The translations under genes were made by a program, and so were the position numbers. DNA of 64,000 nt, taken from the NCBI GenBank assembly GCA_018818835.1, contig JAHIRD010000141.1:130608-194607 (forward strand), given 5' to 3'. This document shows, piece by piece, positions 9,310 through 17,562 of the stretch (the stretch's first letter is position 1; each line of letters starts with the position of its first letter). The notes beneath the pieces are model-generated. The model saw nothing but the letters and a program-made list of their open reading frames with translations, made no database searches and was not told the origin of the DNA. Source of the stretch: Pseudomonadota bacterium. Its GTDB lineage: Bacteria > Desulfobacterota > Desulfobacteria > Desulfobacterales > Desulfolunaceae.

Positions 9310-11415
9310 ATGACATCTCACATAAAGCAGATTCCCGCAAACAATCCTGTGTCGGCCAGGTACACAAAGCTTTTTTCCCCCGAATCCATCGCGGTGATCG
9401 GGGCAAGCAATGACCTCCTAAAGCCGGGTGGCCGGGTGACAAAAAATATCAAGGAAAACGGCTACACGGGCCTTTTGTGGGCCGTGAACCCCAAAGCCGA
9501 CTCGGTTTTGGGATTGCCCACCTATCCGACCATCGAGGCCTTGCCCAAGTCCCCGGACCTGGCCATCCTGGCCATTCCCTCAAAATTCGTGCTGCCCGCC
9601 TTGGAAGAGCTGGCCAACCGAAAGACCGGAGCCGTTATTGTACTGACCTCGGGATTCGGGGAAAAAGACGAGGCGGGAAAAAAGGTGGAACACAACATGC
9701 TGAAGATTGCCAATGGGGCTGGCATGACACTGATCGGCCCCAACTGTTCCGGTTTCCTGACCCATGCCTACAAAGGCAAATTTGCCGGAATCATTCCCAC
9801 GCTGCCCGGCCAAGCCGTTGATTTTATCAGCGGTTCTGGGGCCACGGTGGATTATGTTATGGAACGGGCGTCCACCCGGGGTCTTTCATTTGGGACCGTC
9901 CTTAATCTGGGGAATTCGTTGCAGATGGGTGTGGAGGATCTGCTTGCTGTGCACGATGAAAACTATGGCCCGGACAGTGCTTCGATTCTGATGGTGTACA
10001 TGGAGGCCGTTAATAAACCTGCCAAACTGCTTCGGCACGCCCGCAGCCTGGTCAGCAAAGGATGCGTGCTTGTGGGCATCAAATCAGGTGCCACAGCCGC
10101 CGGAGAAAAGGCAGCGGCAAGCCATACCGGTGCCATGGCAACCAATGACACGGCCGTACAGGCCTTGTTTGAAAAAAGCGGCATTATTCGTGTCCAGGGA
10201 CGGGGCGATCTGATTAATGTGGCCTGTGTGCTGGCGGCAGCCAAGGGACGGATTGCAGGCAAGCGGATCTGCATTGTCACCGATGCCGGTGGCCCGGGGG
10301 TCATGCTCTCGGACGAATTGAACCGCCAGGGTTTGGAACTGCCGCAACTCCAAGAGCAAACCCGGGCCGAGTTATCAAAGATTTTACCTCCGGAAAGTTC
10401 AACACTCAATCCCATTGATGCTCTGCCCTCCCGTTCGGCCGAGCAAATCAAAGAGATCATCCGGGTGCTGAGAACGTTCGAAGGAGATCATATCGACGTG
10501 ATCACCGTTCTTTTGGGAGACTCTGGCCTGTCCGACAATGCCCCCATTTACCGGGAGATATCCAAGGTCATGCAAACCGGCCCCATACCCGTCATTCCCA
10601 TGTTCAGTTCGGTGGTCTCATCCCGGTTGAAAATCGCTGATTTCATTGATGAGGGGAATGTTTTCTTTCCGGATGAAGTGGAATTGGGACAAGCCCTGGG
10701 CAAGGTCATAAACTGGGTGCCGCCTGAAACGTGTTGTTCAATCCCGGAGGGATACGATCATGCCTTGGTTGCCGAGGCCTTGGAAGGGCATGAGGGAATC
10801 CTGGATCCCGAGGTCGTCAGTCAGGTTTTACGGGCAGCGGGTTTTCGGATAAGCGATCAGACCGAGGTTTTTGAGGAACAGCACCTTAGGGAAACCTGCC
10901 GGAAGATGGGTTATCCCTTGGTGATGAAAGTGATTGGCCCCTTGCACAAAACCGATGTGGGCGGTGTCAAACTGGACATAACCGATGATGACATGGCCCT
11001 GGCCGCCTGGAATGATCTACTGGGGATTGACGGCGCAAAAGGTGTTTTGCTCCAGCCTGTGATCAGAGGCCAGGAGGTCATCCTGGGTGCTTGCCGGGAA
11101 GGTGATTTCGGCCACCTGGTCATGTTCGGCCTGGGTGGAATTTATGCTGAGGTTTTAAAAGATGTCACCTTTGCACTGGCACCTCTGTCCAGGAACGAGA
11201 GCCTGAAGATGATTCGTGGCATTCAAAGTTATCCGGTCCTCAACGGGTTTCGTGGTGAGGTTGGAATGAATATGGATGTTCTGGCGGACACCATTCAGCG
11301 ATTGGGGCGTCTTGTCAGCGATTTTGGCCAAATCAGGGAAATCGATCTGAACCCCATCAAGGGATTTGATTCCGATCTGTTTGTTGTGGATGCTCGCATT
11401 ATCGTTCACCCATAA
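9310..11415 (+). CDS. ADP-forming acyl-CoA synthetase (acetate--CoA ligase family), fused alpha-beta
   Basis: A 701-residue protein with the NDP-forming acyl-CoA synthetase order: CoA-binding Rossmann domain (residues about 15-125, SIAVIGASNDLLKPGG), succinyl-CoA-ligase-like domains with the phospho-histidine motif ASHTGAMATND (about residue 275), and a C-terminal ATP-grasp domain (about 480-700, PLVMKVIGPLHKTDVGGV). The family turns acyl-CoA, ADP and phosphate into acid, CoA and ATP. Next to a CoA-forming keto-acid oxidoreductase this gives substrate-level phosphorylation from aryl or branched pyruvates, known from peptide-fermenting anaerobes. An in-frame TTG at 9298 is an alternative start. 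An MFS gene follows after 28 bp. Confidence 0.9.
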   Translation: MTSHIKQIPANNPVSARYTKLFSPESIAVIGASNDLLKPGGRVTKNIKENGYTGLLWAVNPKADSVLGLPTYPTIEALPKSPDLAILAIPSKFVLPALEELANRKTGAVIVLTSGFGEKDEAGKKVEHNMLKIANGAGMTLIGPNCSGFLTHAYKGKFAGIIPTLPGQAVDFISGSGATVDYVMERASTRGLSFGTVLNLGNSLQMGVEDLLAVHDENYGPDSASILMVYMEAVNKPAKLLRHARSLVSKGCVLVGIKSGATAAGEKAAASHTGAMATNDTAVQALFEKSGIIRVQGRGDLINVACVLAAAKGRIAGKRICIVTDAGGPGVMLSDELNRQGLELPQLQEQTRAELSKILPPESSTLNPIDALPSRSAEQIKEIIRVLRTFEGDHIDVITVLLGDSGLSDNAPIYREISKVMQTGPIPVIPMFSSVVSSRLKIADFIDEGNVFFPDEVELGQALGKVINWVPPETCCSIPEGYDHALVAEALEGHEGILDPEVVSQVLRAAGFRISDQTEVFEEQHLRETCRKMGYPLVMKVIGPLHKTDVGGVKLDITDDDMALAAWNDLLGIDGAKGVLLQPVIRGQEVILGACREGDFGHLVMFGLGGIYAEVLKDVTFALAPLSRNESLKMIRGIQSYPVLNGFRGEVGMNMDVLADTIQRLGRLVSDFGQIREIDLNPIKGFDSDLFVVDARIIVHP

Positions 11416-11443
11416 TAATATATGAGATTTAAGAGGACGATAC

Positions 11444-12760
11444 ATGTCAGATCATGCCCCACACCCCTTGTTCAGATATCGCTGGTTGATTTTTTCCGTA
11501 TTGGCTCTGGCCTATTTCTTTGTTTATTTTCACCGCCTGTCCCTTTCTGTTGTGGCTGACACCCTGGTGGACGATTTTAACACCACCGCCGGTACCATGG
11601 GCCTGTTGGGGTCCATTTATTTTTATTGTTATGCGGCCATGCAGCTGCCTGCGGGGTTGTTGTCGGATTCGGTGGGGCCCAGGCGAACCGTGACCTTCTT
11701 TTTGATAGCAGGTGCCGTGGGAAGCATTCTTTTCGGTCTGGCACCCACCATTGAAATAGCCTTTGTGGGGCGCATCCTGGTGGGGTTGGGCGTTTCAATG
11801 GTTTTCATCCCCACCATGAAAATTCTCTCACAGTGGTTTTATCCCCATGAGTTCGCCACCATGACCGGCATCCTGAACGCTGTGGGCGGGGTGGGGGTCC
11901 TGGCAGCCACCTGGCTTCTGGCGATCATGACCGGCTCTTTTGGCTGGCGTTTGTCATTTGAATTGATCGGCGGATGTACGTTTGTTCTTGTTTTCCTCCT
12001 TTGGGTTATCGTCAGGGACCGGCCCCAGGACAACGGATGGCCTTCCATAGAGGATCTGGACAATAGAGCCGGGTCGGTTGACTTGTCCGTTCAGACCATC
12101 GGTCTTTGGGCCGGGCTGAAAAAGGTGTTCAGCCATCCCCGTTTCTGGCCCTTGGCCTTGTGGTTCTTTTTTGATAACGGAATTTTCTTCGGATTTGGAG
12201 GCTTGTGGGGAGGACCCTATCTGATGCATGTGTATGGGCTGTCCCGGAATACCGCGGGTTCCGTCTTGAGCATGATTGCCTGGGGCATGATTTTCGGCAG
12301 CCCGCTCATGGGCTTTTTTTCAGATCGTGTGGTCAAGAGCCGTAAAATTCCCATTGTCATGTGCTCAACCCTACTGGTCCTTCTGATAACAGGTCTTTAC
12401 CTCTGCCCCACCGGCCTGCCACTTCCCCTGTTGTATGTGGTTTTCTTTGTGTTTGCCGTGTGTGCGGCAGCCATTGTGGCCATCGGGTTTACTTCAGCCA
12501 AGGAATTGTTTCCGGTGAACATGGCCGGGACCAGCGTGGGTATGGTCAATCTGTTCCCGTTTATAGGCGGTGCGGTTTACATGCCCCTGTTGGGAGCCTT
12601 GCTTGATGCCTACCCGGCTTCGCCGTCCGGTGTTTATTCAACCGAAGGGTATACCCGAATGCTGCTTGTGCTGTTGATTTCAGCCCTGATCGCTCTGGGG
12701 TGCGCCTTGATGATTAAAGAGACCCATATCCGCCGTCAGTCCAGCCCGGGCAGAGGATAG
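11444..12760 (+). CDS. MFS transporter
   Basis: A 438-residue protein with about 12 membrane segments. The loop 2-3 signature appears as GLLSDSVGPRRT and its second-half counterpart as GFFSDRVVKSRK. The opening, RYRWLIFSVLALAYFFVYFHR, resembles organic-anion MFS members. It follows the acyl-CoA synthetase by 28 bp with GAGG before the ATG, so it probably belongs to that transcript. The substrate is unknown; context suggests an aromatic or short-chain organic acid taken up or exported for the surrounding pathway (inference). Confidence 0.88.
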   Translation: MSDHAPHPLFRYRWLIFSVLALAYFFVYFHRLSLSVVADTLVDDFNTTAGTMGLLGSIYFYCYAAMQLPAGLLSDSVGPRRTVTFFLIAGAVGSILFGLAPTIEIAFVGRILVGLGVSMVFIPTMKILSQWFYPHEFATMTGILNAVGGVGVLAATWLLAIMTGSFGWRLSFELIGGCTFVLVFLLWVIVRDRPQDNGWPSIEDLDNRAGSVDLSVQTIGLWAGLKKVFSHPRFWPLALWFFFDNGIFFGFGGLWGGPYLMHVYGLSRNTAGSVLSMIAWGMIFGSPLMGFFSDRVVKSRKIPIVMCSTLLVLLITGLYLCPTGLPLPLLYVVFFVFAVCAAAIVAIGFTSAKELFPVNMAGTSVGMVNLFPFIGGAVYMPLLGALLDAYPASPSGVYSTEGYTRMLLVLLISALIALGCALMIKETHIRRQSSPGRG

Positions 12761-12775
12761 AACCATCCGGCCCAT

Positions 12776-12811
12776 CCCGCCTTATGTGGTGTATCCCGCC
12801 GCATAAGGCGG
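12776..12811. promoter_or_regulatory. 36-bp palindromic element, candidate enhancer site A
   Basis: Arms CCGCCTTATG (12777-12786) and CATAAGGCGG (12802-12811) are exact complements. The 36-mer matches the element at 14387-14422 at 30 of 36 positions. It ends 96 bp before the -24 box at 12908, the usual distance for a sigma-54 activator site. It also follows the first MFS gene and could be a structured 3' repeat. Confidence 0.55.
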
Positions 12812-12907
12812 TTCCAACCCTTCCGCACGGTCTTTTATCCTGCTTAAAATTATTTTATTATAAATAATATCAATTAGATAGTTTGCAATAGGTCAGGCAA
12901 AAAAACC

Positions 12908-12923
12908 TGGCACCTTTTTTGTA
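12908..12923 (+). promoter_or_regulatory. sigma-54 promoter of the second MFS gene
   Basis: TGGCAC-CTTTT-TTGTA matches the -24/-12 consensus with correct spacing; only the C of the -12 GC is replaced. It lies about 100 bp before the ATG at 13025. The same sequence (TGGCACCTTTTTTGT) recurs at 14511. Confidence 0.7.
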
Positions 12924-13024
12924 AATCATGAAGGTTATATCCAAGTTAAAAAAAATTAACACTGTTAAGCGAGGGGTACTTACTCAGGGGTAAATCATAA
13001 AACAGAAATAAAAGGTGATGTCTT

Positions 13025-14281
13025 ATGGAAAATGAAAATGGCTATCCAGGTACGCGATGGTTGATGCTTGCCGCTGTTGCGGTGGGCCAGGTTATGATTG
13101 GTACCACATTGATCTGTTATGCTCCTATTCTGGGGATCATTGCCGGGGATATCGGGGTATCTGTGGGTGAAATTTCGGCCGCAGCCATGGGTACCATCAT
13201 TATGGCGGCGGCGATTTCGTCCATTCTGTCCGGACCCATCCTGGACAAATTCGGGGTGGCCCGGGTCATTACCTTGGGTGCACTGATCACCACCATGGGT
13301 GTGCTGCTGGCACCGGTTTTTGATAACAGCCTCAGGGAAATCATTCTTGTCCGGCTCATTATGGGCATGGGGTGGGGACCGGTCACCGCCTGCACGTCCA
13401 CGGTGGCGGCACGCTGGTTTCCTGTGCATCAGCGAGGTATTGTGGCGGGTATGGTGGGTGCGGGAATTTCCCTGGGAATTATCCTCGGCTTCATCCTCAC
13501 GCCGGCCTTCATGGATGCCATGGGGCATTGGAGCTTGGCTATCCGCAGCCTCGTTGTCATTCCCGGCATCGCACTGATTCTGGCCTTTGCCACGAATTTT
13601 TTGACCGAACCCGAGATCCACGAGACAGTCACCGCCGAATACGATAGCCATAAAATCAGCAGTGATGTTGCCCTTGCGTTTAAATCCCTGCCCACATATG
13701 TCGGGATCCTGTGCATGTTTTTATTCACCTGGTATATGAACGCATTTAACGATCTGACTCCCGGTTTTATTGCCATTGAACCGCCCACGGGCTTGGGCAT
13801 GGGCCCGGCAGTGGCCGGACATTTCATGTCTGCGGTCCAGGTGGGCATGTTGCTGGGGTCTGCAGCTTCAGGCTTTATTCTAATGAAAATTTTCAAGGGT
13901 CGGATCAAACCGGTTTTGATCACAGGGTTCCTTTTCTCAGGGGTCTTTATGTTTGCCGTTAAATTTCCCCTTGTCAATTCCGCGCCTCCCTTGCTCACTG
14001 CAAGTCTGTTCCTGGCAGGTTTTTTTGAAGCCTTTATCATTCCCATGGTGGCAACGTTCATTGCAACCAATTATCCGTCCACCATTATGGGGCGTATTTA
14101 CGGAACGACGTTCGGTATCAGCATTTTCGGCGGTGCCATAGGCGTTTTTGTGGGTTCCACCTTTTTGCATATGACCGGAACATATATGATTTCGATCACC
14201 ATGGTCGGTGTCGTGGCCTTGCTGGGCATGGTTGCTTCCTTTGGAATAAATCCGCCCAAGGTATTTACTCATATCGATTAA
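13025..14281 (+). CDS. MFS transporter
   Basis: A 418-residue, 12-segment major facilitator protein. The first-half signature region is SGPILDKFGVARV. It resembles the preceding transporter only at fold level, so this is not a simple tandem copy. AAAGGTGATG lies upstream of the ATG. It has its own sigma-54 promoter and lies between the two matched palindromes, so it is likely induced with the DAPG-hydrolase-like operon. The substrate is not readable from sequence; a pathway substrate or product is the natural guess. Confidence 0.88.
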   Translation: MENENGYPGTRWLMLAAVAVGQVMIGTTLICYAPILGIIAGDIGVSVGEISAAAMGTIIMAAAISSILSGPILDKFGVARVITLGALITTMGVLLAPVFDNSLREIILVRLIMGMGWGPVTACTSTVAARWFPVHQRGIVAGMVGAGISLGIILGFILTPAFMDAMGHWSLAIRSLVVIPGIALILAFATNFLTEPEIHETVTAEYDSHKISSDVALAFKSLPTYVGILCMFLFTWYMNAFNDLTPGFIAIEPPTGLGMGPAVAGHFMSAVQVGMLLGSAASGFILMKIFKGRIKPVLITGFLFSGVFMFAVKFPLVNSAPPLLTASLFLAGFFEAFIIPMVATFIATNYPSTIMGRIYGTTFGISIFGGAIGVFVGSTFLHMTGTYMISITMVGVVALLGMVASFGINPPKVFTHID

Positions 14282-14386
14282 CACCCGGAATTTTAGAAAA
14301 ACCTATGGGGGTTCATTGGGTAAATCAAAACGATTACCTGTGTATGAAAACGGACCCAGGGCAGGGGATAGACATGTGCGTCATAT

Positions 14387-14423
14387 CCCGCCATATGTGG
14401 TGGATATCACCGCATATGGCGGG
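14387..14423. promoter_or_regulatory. 36/37-bp palindromic element, candidate enhancer site B
   Basis: Arms CCCGCCATATG (14387-14397) and CATATGGCGGG (14413-14423) are exact 11-bp complements, with a further near-palindromic centre GGTG-GATATC-ACC. It is the twin of the element at 12776 and ends 87 bp before the -24 box at 14511. Confidence 0.6.
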
Positions 14424-14510
14424 GCACTGAGGTGTCCTGGTATTGGAAACACACAGGGTATATTAAACAGAAACAGGGGGTTAAATCTATCTGGGCCGGA
14501 AAGGAGAAGC

Positions 14511-14526
14511 TGGCACCTTTTTTGTT
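14511..14526 (+). promoter_or_regulatory. sigma-54 promoter of the DAPG-hydrolase-like operon
   Basis: TGGCAC-CTTTT-TTGTT fits the -24/-12 pattern and is the same as the promoter at 12908 over 15 bases. It reads into the nitroreductase remnant and then the gene at 14798. Confidence 0.7.
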
Positions 14527-14550
14527 ATATAAACAGGTGGCTTTCCATAG

Positions 14551-14730
14551 CCATGCATCATAAGTTCGGCAGGCTTTCTGTTTGCCTCGGCCAAGGGCCA
14601 GGCCATGAAAAAAGAGCTGGGGATTCCCCAAGGGTTTGAACACATTTTTTCCGTGGCCCTGGGCTATATCGCATCTGAGAAACCCGTGACACCGCCAAGG
14701 AACCGGGAAGTATTCAGCTATATCAAATAA
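14551..14730 (+). pseudogene. C-terminal remnant of a nitroreductase-family protein
   Basis: The frame ending in TAA at 14728 reads AGFLFASAKGQAMKKELG, then IPQGFEHIFSVALGYIASEK and PVTPPRNREVF. This is the pattern of nitroreductase C-termini (ALGIPEG, then ALGYP, then K-PPR). The frame is closed upstream by TAG at 14548 and has no start codon with a binding site, so only about 60 of about 180 residues remain. It probably marks a deletion inside the island, since the sigma-54 promoter now sits directly before the remnant. Translation from the internal ATG is possible but would give a fragment. Confidence 0.6.
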
Positions 14731-14797
14731 ATAAAGCCCGTTGCTGAAAGAGTTCAGCGATGAAAATCATGAAATTGTTAACGTTGGAGTATAATAA

Positions 14798-15418
14798 ATG
14801 AATTTTTCAGTAACCCAAGACACCCTTGGGACGCACCTGGAGTGGACACTTGAAGGTGTCAACGCCCACATGGTGGACTGGTTCTGGTCCAATATGGAAA
14901 AAGGCTTCATCTTATGGCATCCGGCCCAGCATGAAGCCCTGGAGTGGGCCGTACCCCCGAAGAACGGCAACCCCATGGGCGCAATTCACATTGCCCCCCA
15001 GACATGGAATGACGGAAGACGCCAGAATCTTTACATCCGCTTTGAAGCACTGGAGGATGTTCCTGAAGAAATCCGGGATTACATCATCTATGAGCACGTG
15101 ATTATTGTAGCCGGTCTCGGGCTGGGTAAAGAGAGCCTTGTCACCCCGGATCCCATGGGCTTTCGCCTCCATCAATGGGAACGAAGGGACTATGGGATTA
15201 TCGGAAAGTCATCTGCCATAGGCACCCGGAAAAAAGAAACGCCGGAAGAGGGCCGGGTCTGGTCCGAACATTGTGCCGAAGAAATAGGCAACTGGGAAGT
15301 TTTCCTGCCCCGGTTGTACACCTTGTACAAGGTCGTGAAATGCCCTACGCGCAACCCTTTCGCTGATTTTTCCGTCGAAGGTAAAGGGCGTAATGCCAGG
15401 TATGCGTTCATCAAATAG
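14798..15418 (+). CDS. DAPG/phloretin-hydrolase-like protein (PhlG family)
   Basis: A 206-residue soluble protein. Family-like features are MVDWFWSNMEKGFILWHPAQH (residues 25-45) and SEHCAEEIGNWEVFLPRLY (156-174). The pattern resembles the zinc hydrolases PhlG and Phy, which split a carbon-carbon bond next to a phenolic ring in diacetylphloroglucinol or phloretin and release an acid. H41, H45, E99/H100, H158 and E161/E162 are candidate metal ligands. It is shorter than PhlG (about 290 residues), so the true substrate is open. TTGGAGT precedes the ATG. The EthD-like gene follows after 46 bp. Confidence 0.6.
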   Translation: MNFSVTQDTLGTHLEWTLEGVNAHMVDWFWSNMEKGFILWHPAQHEALEWAVPPKNGNPMGAIHIAPQTWNDGRRQNLYIRFEALEDVPEEIRDYIIYEHVIIVAGLGLGKESLVTPDPMGFRLHQWERRDYGIIGKSSAIGTRKKETPEEGRVWSEHCAEEIGNWEVFLPRLYTLYKVVKCPTRNPFADFSVEGKGRNARYAFIK

Positions 15419-15464
15419 TCCTTTGATTCAATGGCGAGGACCTTTAACGAGAGGAGTTGATGGG

Positions 15465-16256
15465 ATGATTAGAAGTTATCTGATTTTAAATCTGACAAGC
15501 TGGGATTATCTGCCATTGATGGACCGGTGGCTTTACAAAGACCATGCCATGGAAACCATGAACCAGGTCGGGCCAATATTGAGGCGTTATGCCACCTATC
15601 GTTCCATTCCCGAGCCAGGGGGGGCCTTTGACTATGGCTATTACAACTGGCGTATGACCGAGCACTGGTGGACAGAAAGTCCATTCCGGAAAGGCGTTAT
15701 GGGACATGGCAGCGCCATGTCGGAAGTCTGGCCGGAAAACTATCAAAAGGCCCTGGGCATCCCCGAGGGCGCGGGGCAGCGCGACCGCAAGTGGGAGGGC
15801 AAGGCGCCGACCTTTATCTTTGTCCCCTGCCGTCCCACTGAAGATTTTCTGGGCAGCAAGCTGACCATCAATGACGGAACCATCATCCGCTGGATCACGG
15901 TGTTCAAATACCCCGAGGGTGTTTCCTGTGATGAGGGCGATGCCTGGTACATCAATGTCCATGCACCTGAAGTGATAAAACAACCCGGATTGAAACGGTT
16001 TTTCAGCTTCGGTGCGGTGGACCCCAGTTCCAGGGTCGGGCCGTTTATGCGCGTATCCGAATTATGGTATGAGAACAACTCCGCATGGCGTAAAGCGGTT
16101 ATCGAAGAACCTCCGGCCTATACCAAGCCTGCATGGGCCACCTTTGATCAGTATCCTTTTTTGAAACCCGATGTCGATTTTATCAGTACCTTTACCCTTG
16201 AGCGGCCGGAATGCGATTTTCTCCGGGATTACCGGGGGTATAATGTCACGGCGTGA
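15465..16256 (+). CDS. EthD-like protein with two dimeric alpha/beta-barrel repeats
   Basis: A 263-residue soluble protein. Two halves look alike: residues about 1-75 contain RWLYKDHAMETMNQVGPILRRY followed by YNWRMTEHWW, and residues about 165-225 contain WYINVHAPEVIKQPGLKRFF followed by FMRVSELWYEN. The histidine followed by a proline- or glycine-marked helix is typical of EthD and related dimeric ferredoxin-like folds, which act on hydrophobic or aromatic compounds. The start at 15465 has GAGAGGAG upstream; a frame from 15393 would overlap the previous gene without a binding site. Function is not established; co-location suggests the same substrate as the PhlG-like protein. Confidence 0.55.
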   Translation: MIRSYLILNLTSWDYLPLMDRWLYKDHAMETMNQVGPILRRYATYRSIPEPGGAFDYGYYNWRMTEHWWTESPFRKGVMGHGSAMSEVWPENYQKALGIPEGAGQRDRKWEGKAPTFIFVPCRPTEDFLGSKLTINDGTIIRWITVFKYPEGVSCDEGDAWYINVHAPEVIKQPGLKRFFSFGAVDPSSRVGPFMRVSELWYENNSAWRKAVIEEPPAYTKPAWATFDQYPFLKPDVDFISTFTLERPECDFLRDYRGYNVTA

Positions 16257-16392
16257 TAGGTTCTGAGCCATTTATTGTCCATGCACGTCCTTGGGTGAGC
16301 TACCAAGTCATTTTGAAAAAAAAACAGACTCATGGGTAAAGCCTTCACGTGAGTCAAAAACAGTTTAACCATGAAGCACAAAGGGGGTAATA

Positions 16393-17358
16393 ATGAAAGT
16401 TCTGGGACTGACTTGCGGCCGGAAGATGAGCAATACTGAAATCGTTGTCAAAGAGGCGCTTATGGGTGCCGAGGAGATGGGGGCTTCGGTGGAAATCGTC
16501 CGTCTGATGGATCTTGACATCAAACCCTGCACGGGCTGCAATGCCTGCGTGATTGACCTTTTTGAAAAGGGGGGTTCCGGAGACTGCGTCATTAAAAACG
16601 ATGATTTCAAATTTATTGACGATAAGATTCTTGATTGTGACGGCATCATTGTGGGAACCCCCATTTATGAGAAGACCCCCCAGGGGCTTTTGAAATGCCT
16701 CAATGATCGGATGGGGCCAAGTCACGACCTGGCCTTTCGGATGATTGCCAAAAAAATTCGAGCAGAAAAAGGCATTACCAAAGGGAAGGGGCCGGACGAG
16801 CGTTCATTTAAACCCCATGTGGCATCCCTTTTTGCAGTGGGGGGATCTGATTGGACCACCCTGGCCCTGCCTTTGCTCCAGATTTTTGCACTGCCCATGA
16901 ACATGACGGTGGTGGACCAGCAGCTTTTCAACTGGACCGCCTTGCCGTCCACGGTGGTGTTAAAGGATGAGATGCTTAAAAGGGCGCGTCGCTCAGGACG
17001 CCATGTGGCAGAGACCCTTAAAAAACCCATCGAGGAGGCTGCCTATATCGGTCCCAAGGGCGTCTGCCCGGTGTGTCATTGTGATGTGATCGAACTGGGC
17101 AAAACAGGTGATAAGGCCGTTTGTGCGGTCTGCGGCGTTAAAGGGACCTTGAACACCACGGGGGCCGACTATGCCCTGGCCGTTACCGAGGACGATTGGG
17201 CCCATTCCCATGTCCTTCTGTCCGGGAAGTTCAAACACGGAGAAGAGCTAAAGACCAGGTCCCTGAAGCCAGACCCACGCATGAAGGAGATCCCCCTGTT
17301 GATTGAAAAATACAAATCGTATTTGACGTATTCAAGGCCGGAGACAGCTGTAAAATAG
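16393..17358 (+). CDS. iron-sulfur flavoprotein (flavodoxin-like NADPH-dependent FMN reductase family) with C-terminal zinc ribbon
   Basis: A 321-residue protein. Residues 1-190 form a flavodoxin-like fold (KVLGLTCGRKMSNTE, VGTPIYEKTPQG), with C46, C49, C52 and C65 in the compact cysteine motif (PCTGCNACV) that binds 4Fe-4S in archaeal-type iron-sulfur flavoproteins. A C-terminal CPVC...CAVC pair (about 221-243) looks like a rubredoxin or zinc-ribbon knuckle. Such proteins pass electrons from ferredoxin to small molecules. In this island it could reduce the aromatic substrate before or after C-C cleavage (inference). AAGGGGGT precedes the ATG. It is the last gene before the regulator. Confidence 0.82.
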   Translation: MKVLGLTCGRKMSNTEIVVKEALMGAEEMGASVEIVRLMDLDIKPCTGCNACVIDLFEKGGSGDCVIKNDDFKFIDDKILDCDGIIVGTPIYEKTPQGLLKCLNDRMGPSHDLAFRMIAKKIRAEKGITKGKGPDERSFKPHVASLFAVGGSDWTTLALPLLQIFALPMNMTVVDQQLFNWTALPSTVVLKDEMLKRARRSGRHVAETLKKPIEEAAYIGPKGVCPVCHCDVIELGKTGDKAVCAVCGVKGTLNTTGADYALAVTEDDWAHSHVLLSGKFKHGEELKTRSLKPDPRMKEIPLLIEKYKSYLTYSRPETAVK

Positions 17359-17383
17359 CCCTTGCCAACACCCATACCGGGTC

Positions 17384-17411
17384 GGGACCCGGAATCTATC
17401 CGCCGGGTCCC
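17384..17411. repeat. inverted repeat after the flavoprotein gene
   Basis: GGGACCCGG pairs exactly with CCGGGTCCC across a 10-base loop. There is no T tract, so it is a weak terminator candidate. It is followed by a degenerate 9-bp unit pair, TATGGTTCG-TATG. Confidence 0.55.
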
Positions 17412-17562
17412 TATGGTTCGTATGCCAGCGCTCTGTCACCAAATGAGGTGGGTTGTCTTGCGGTTGTTTCCTGCCTGTGTTACCATTTTATTCATGGTTT
17501 AATTGGATGAAGATGGTAAATATGCCCTTAATGTTTGAGTCATACCCAGGTAATGGTGCACT

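Noticed and set aside
13429-14070. 213-codon frame antisense to the second MFS gene
   Set aside because: Shadow of a GC-rich membrane protein gene; composition is Met, Pro and Arg heavy with no domain.
14316-14639. 107-codon frame after the second MFS gene
   Set aside because: It runs across the palindrome and the sigma-54 promoter and overlaps the nitroreductase remnant in another frame.
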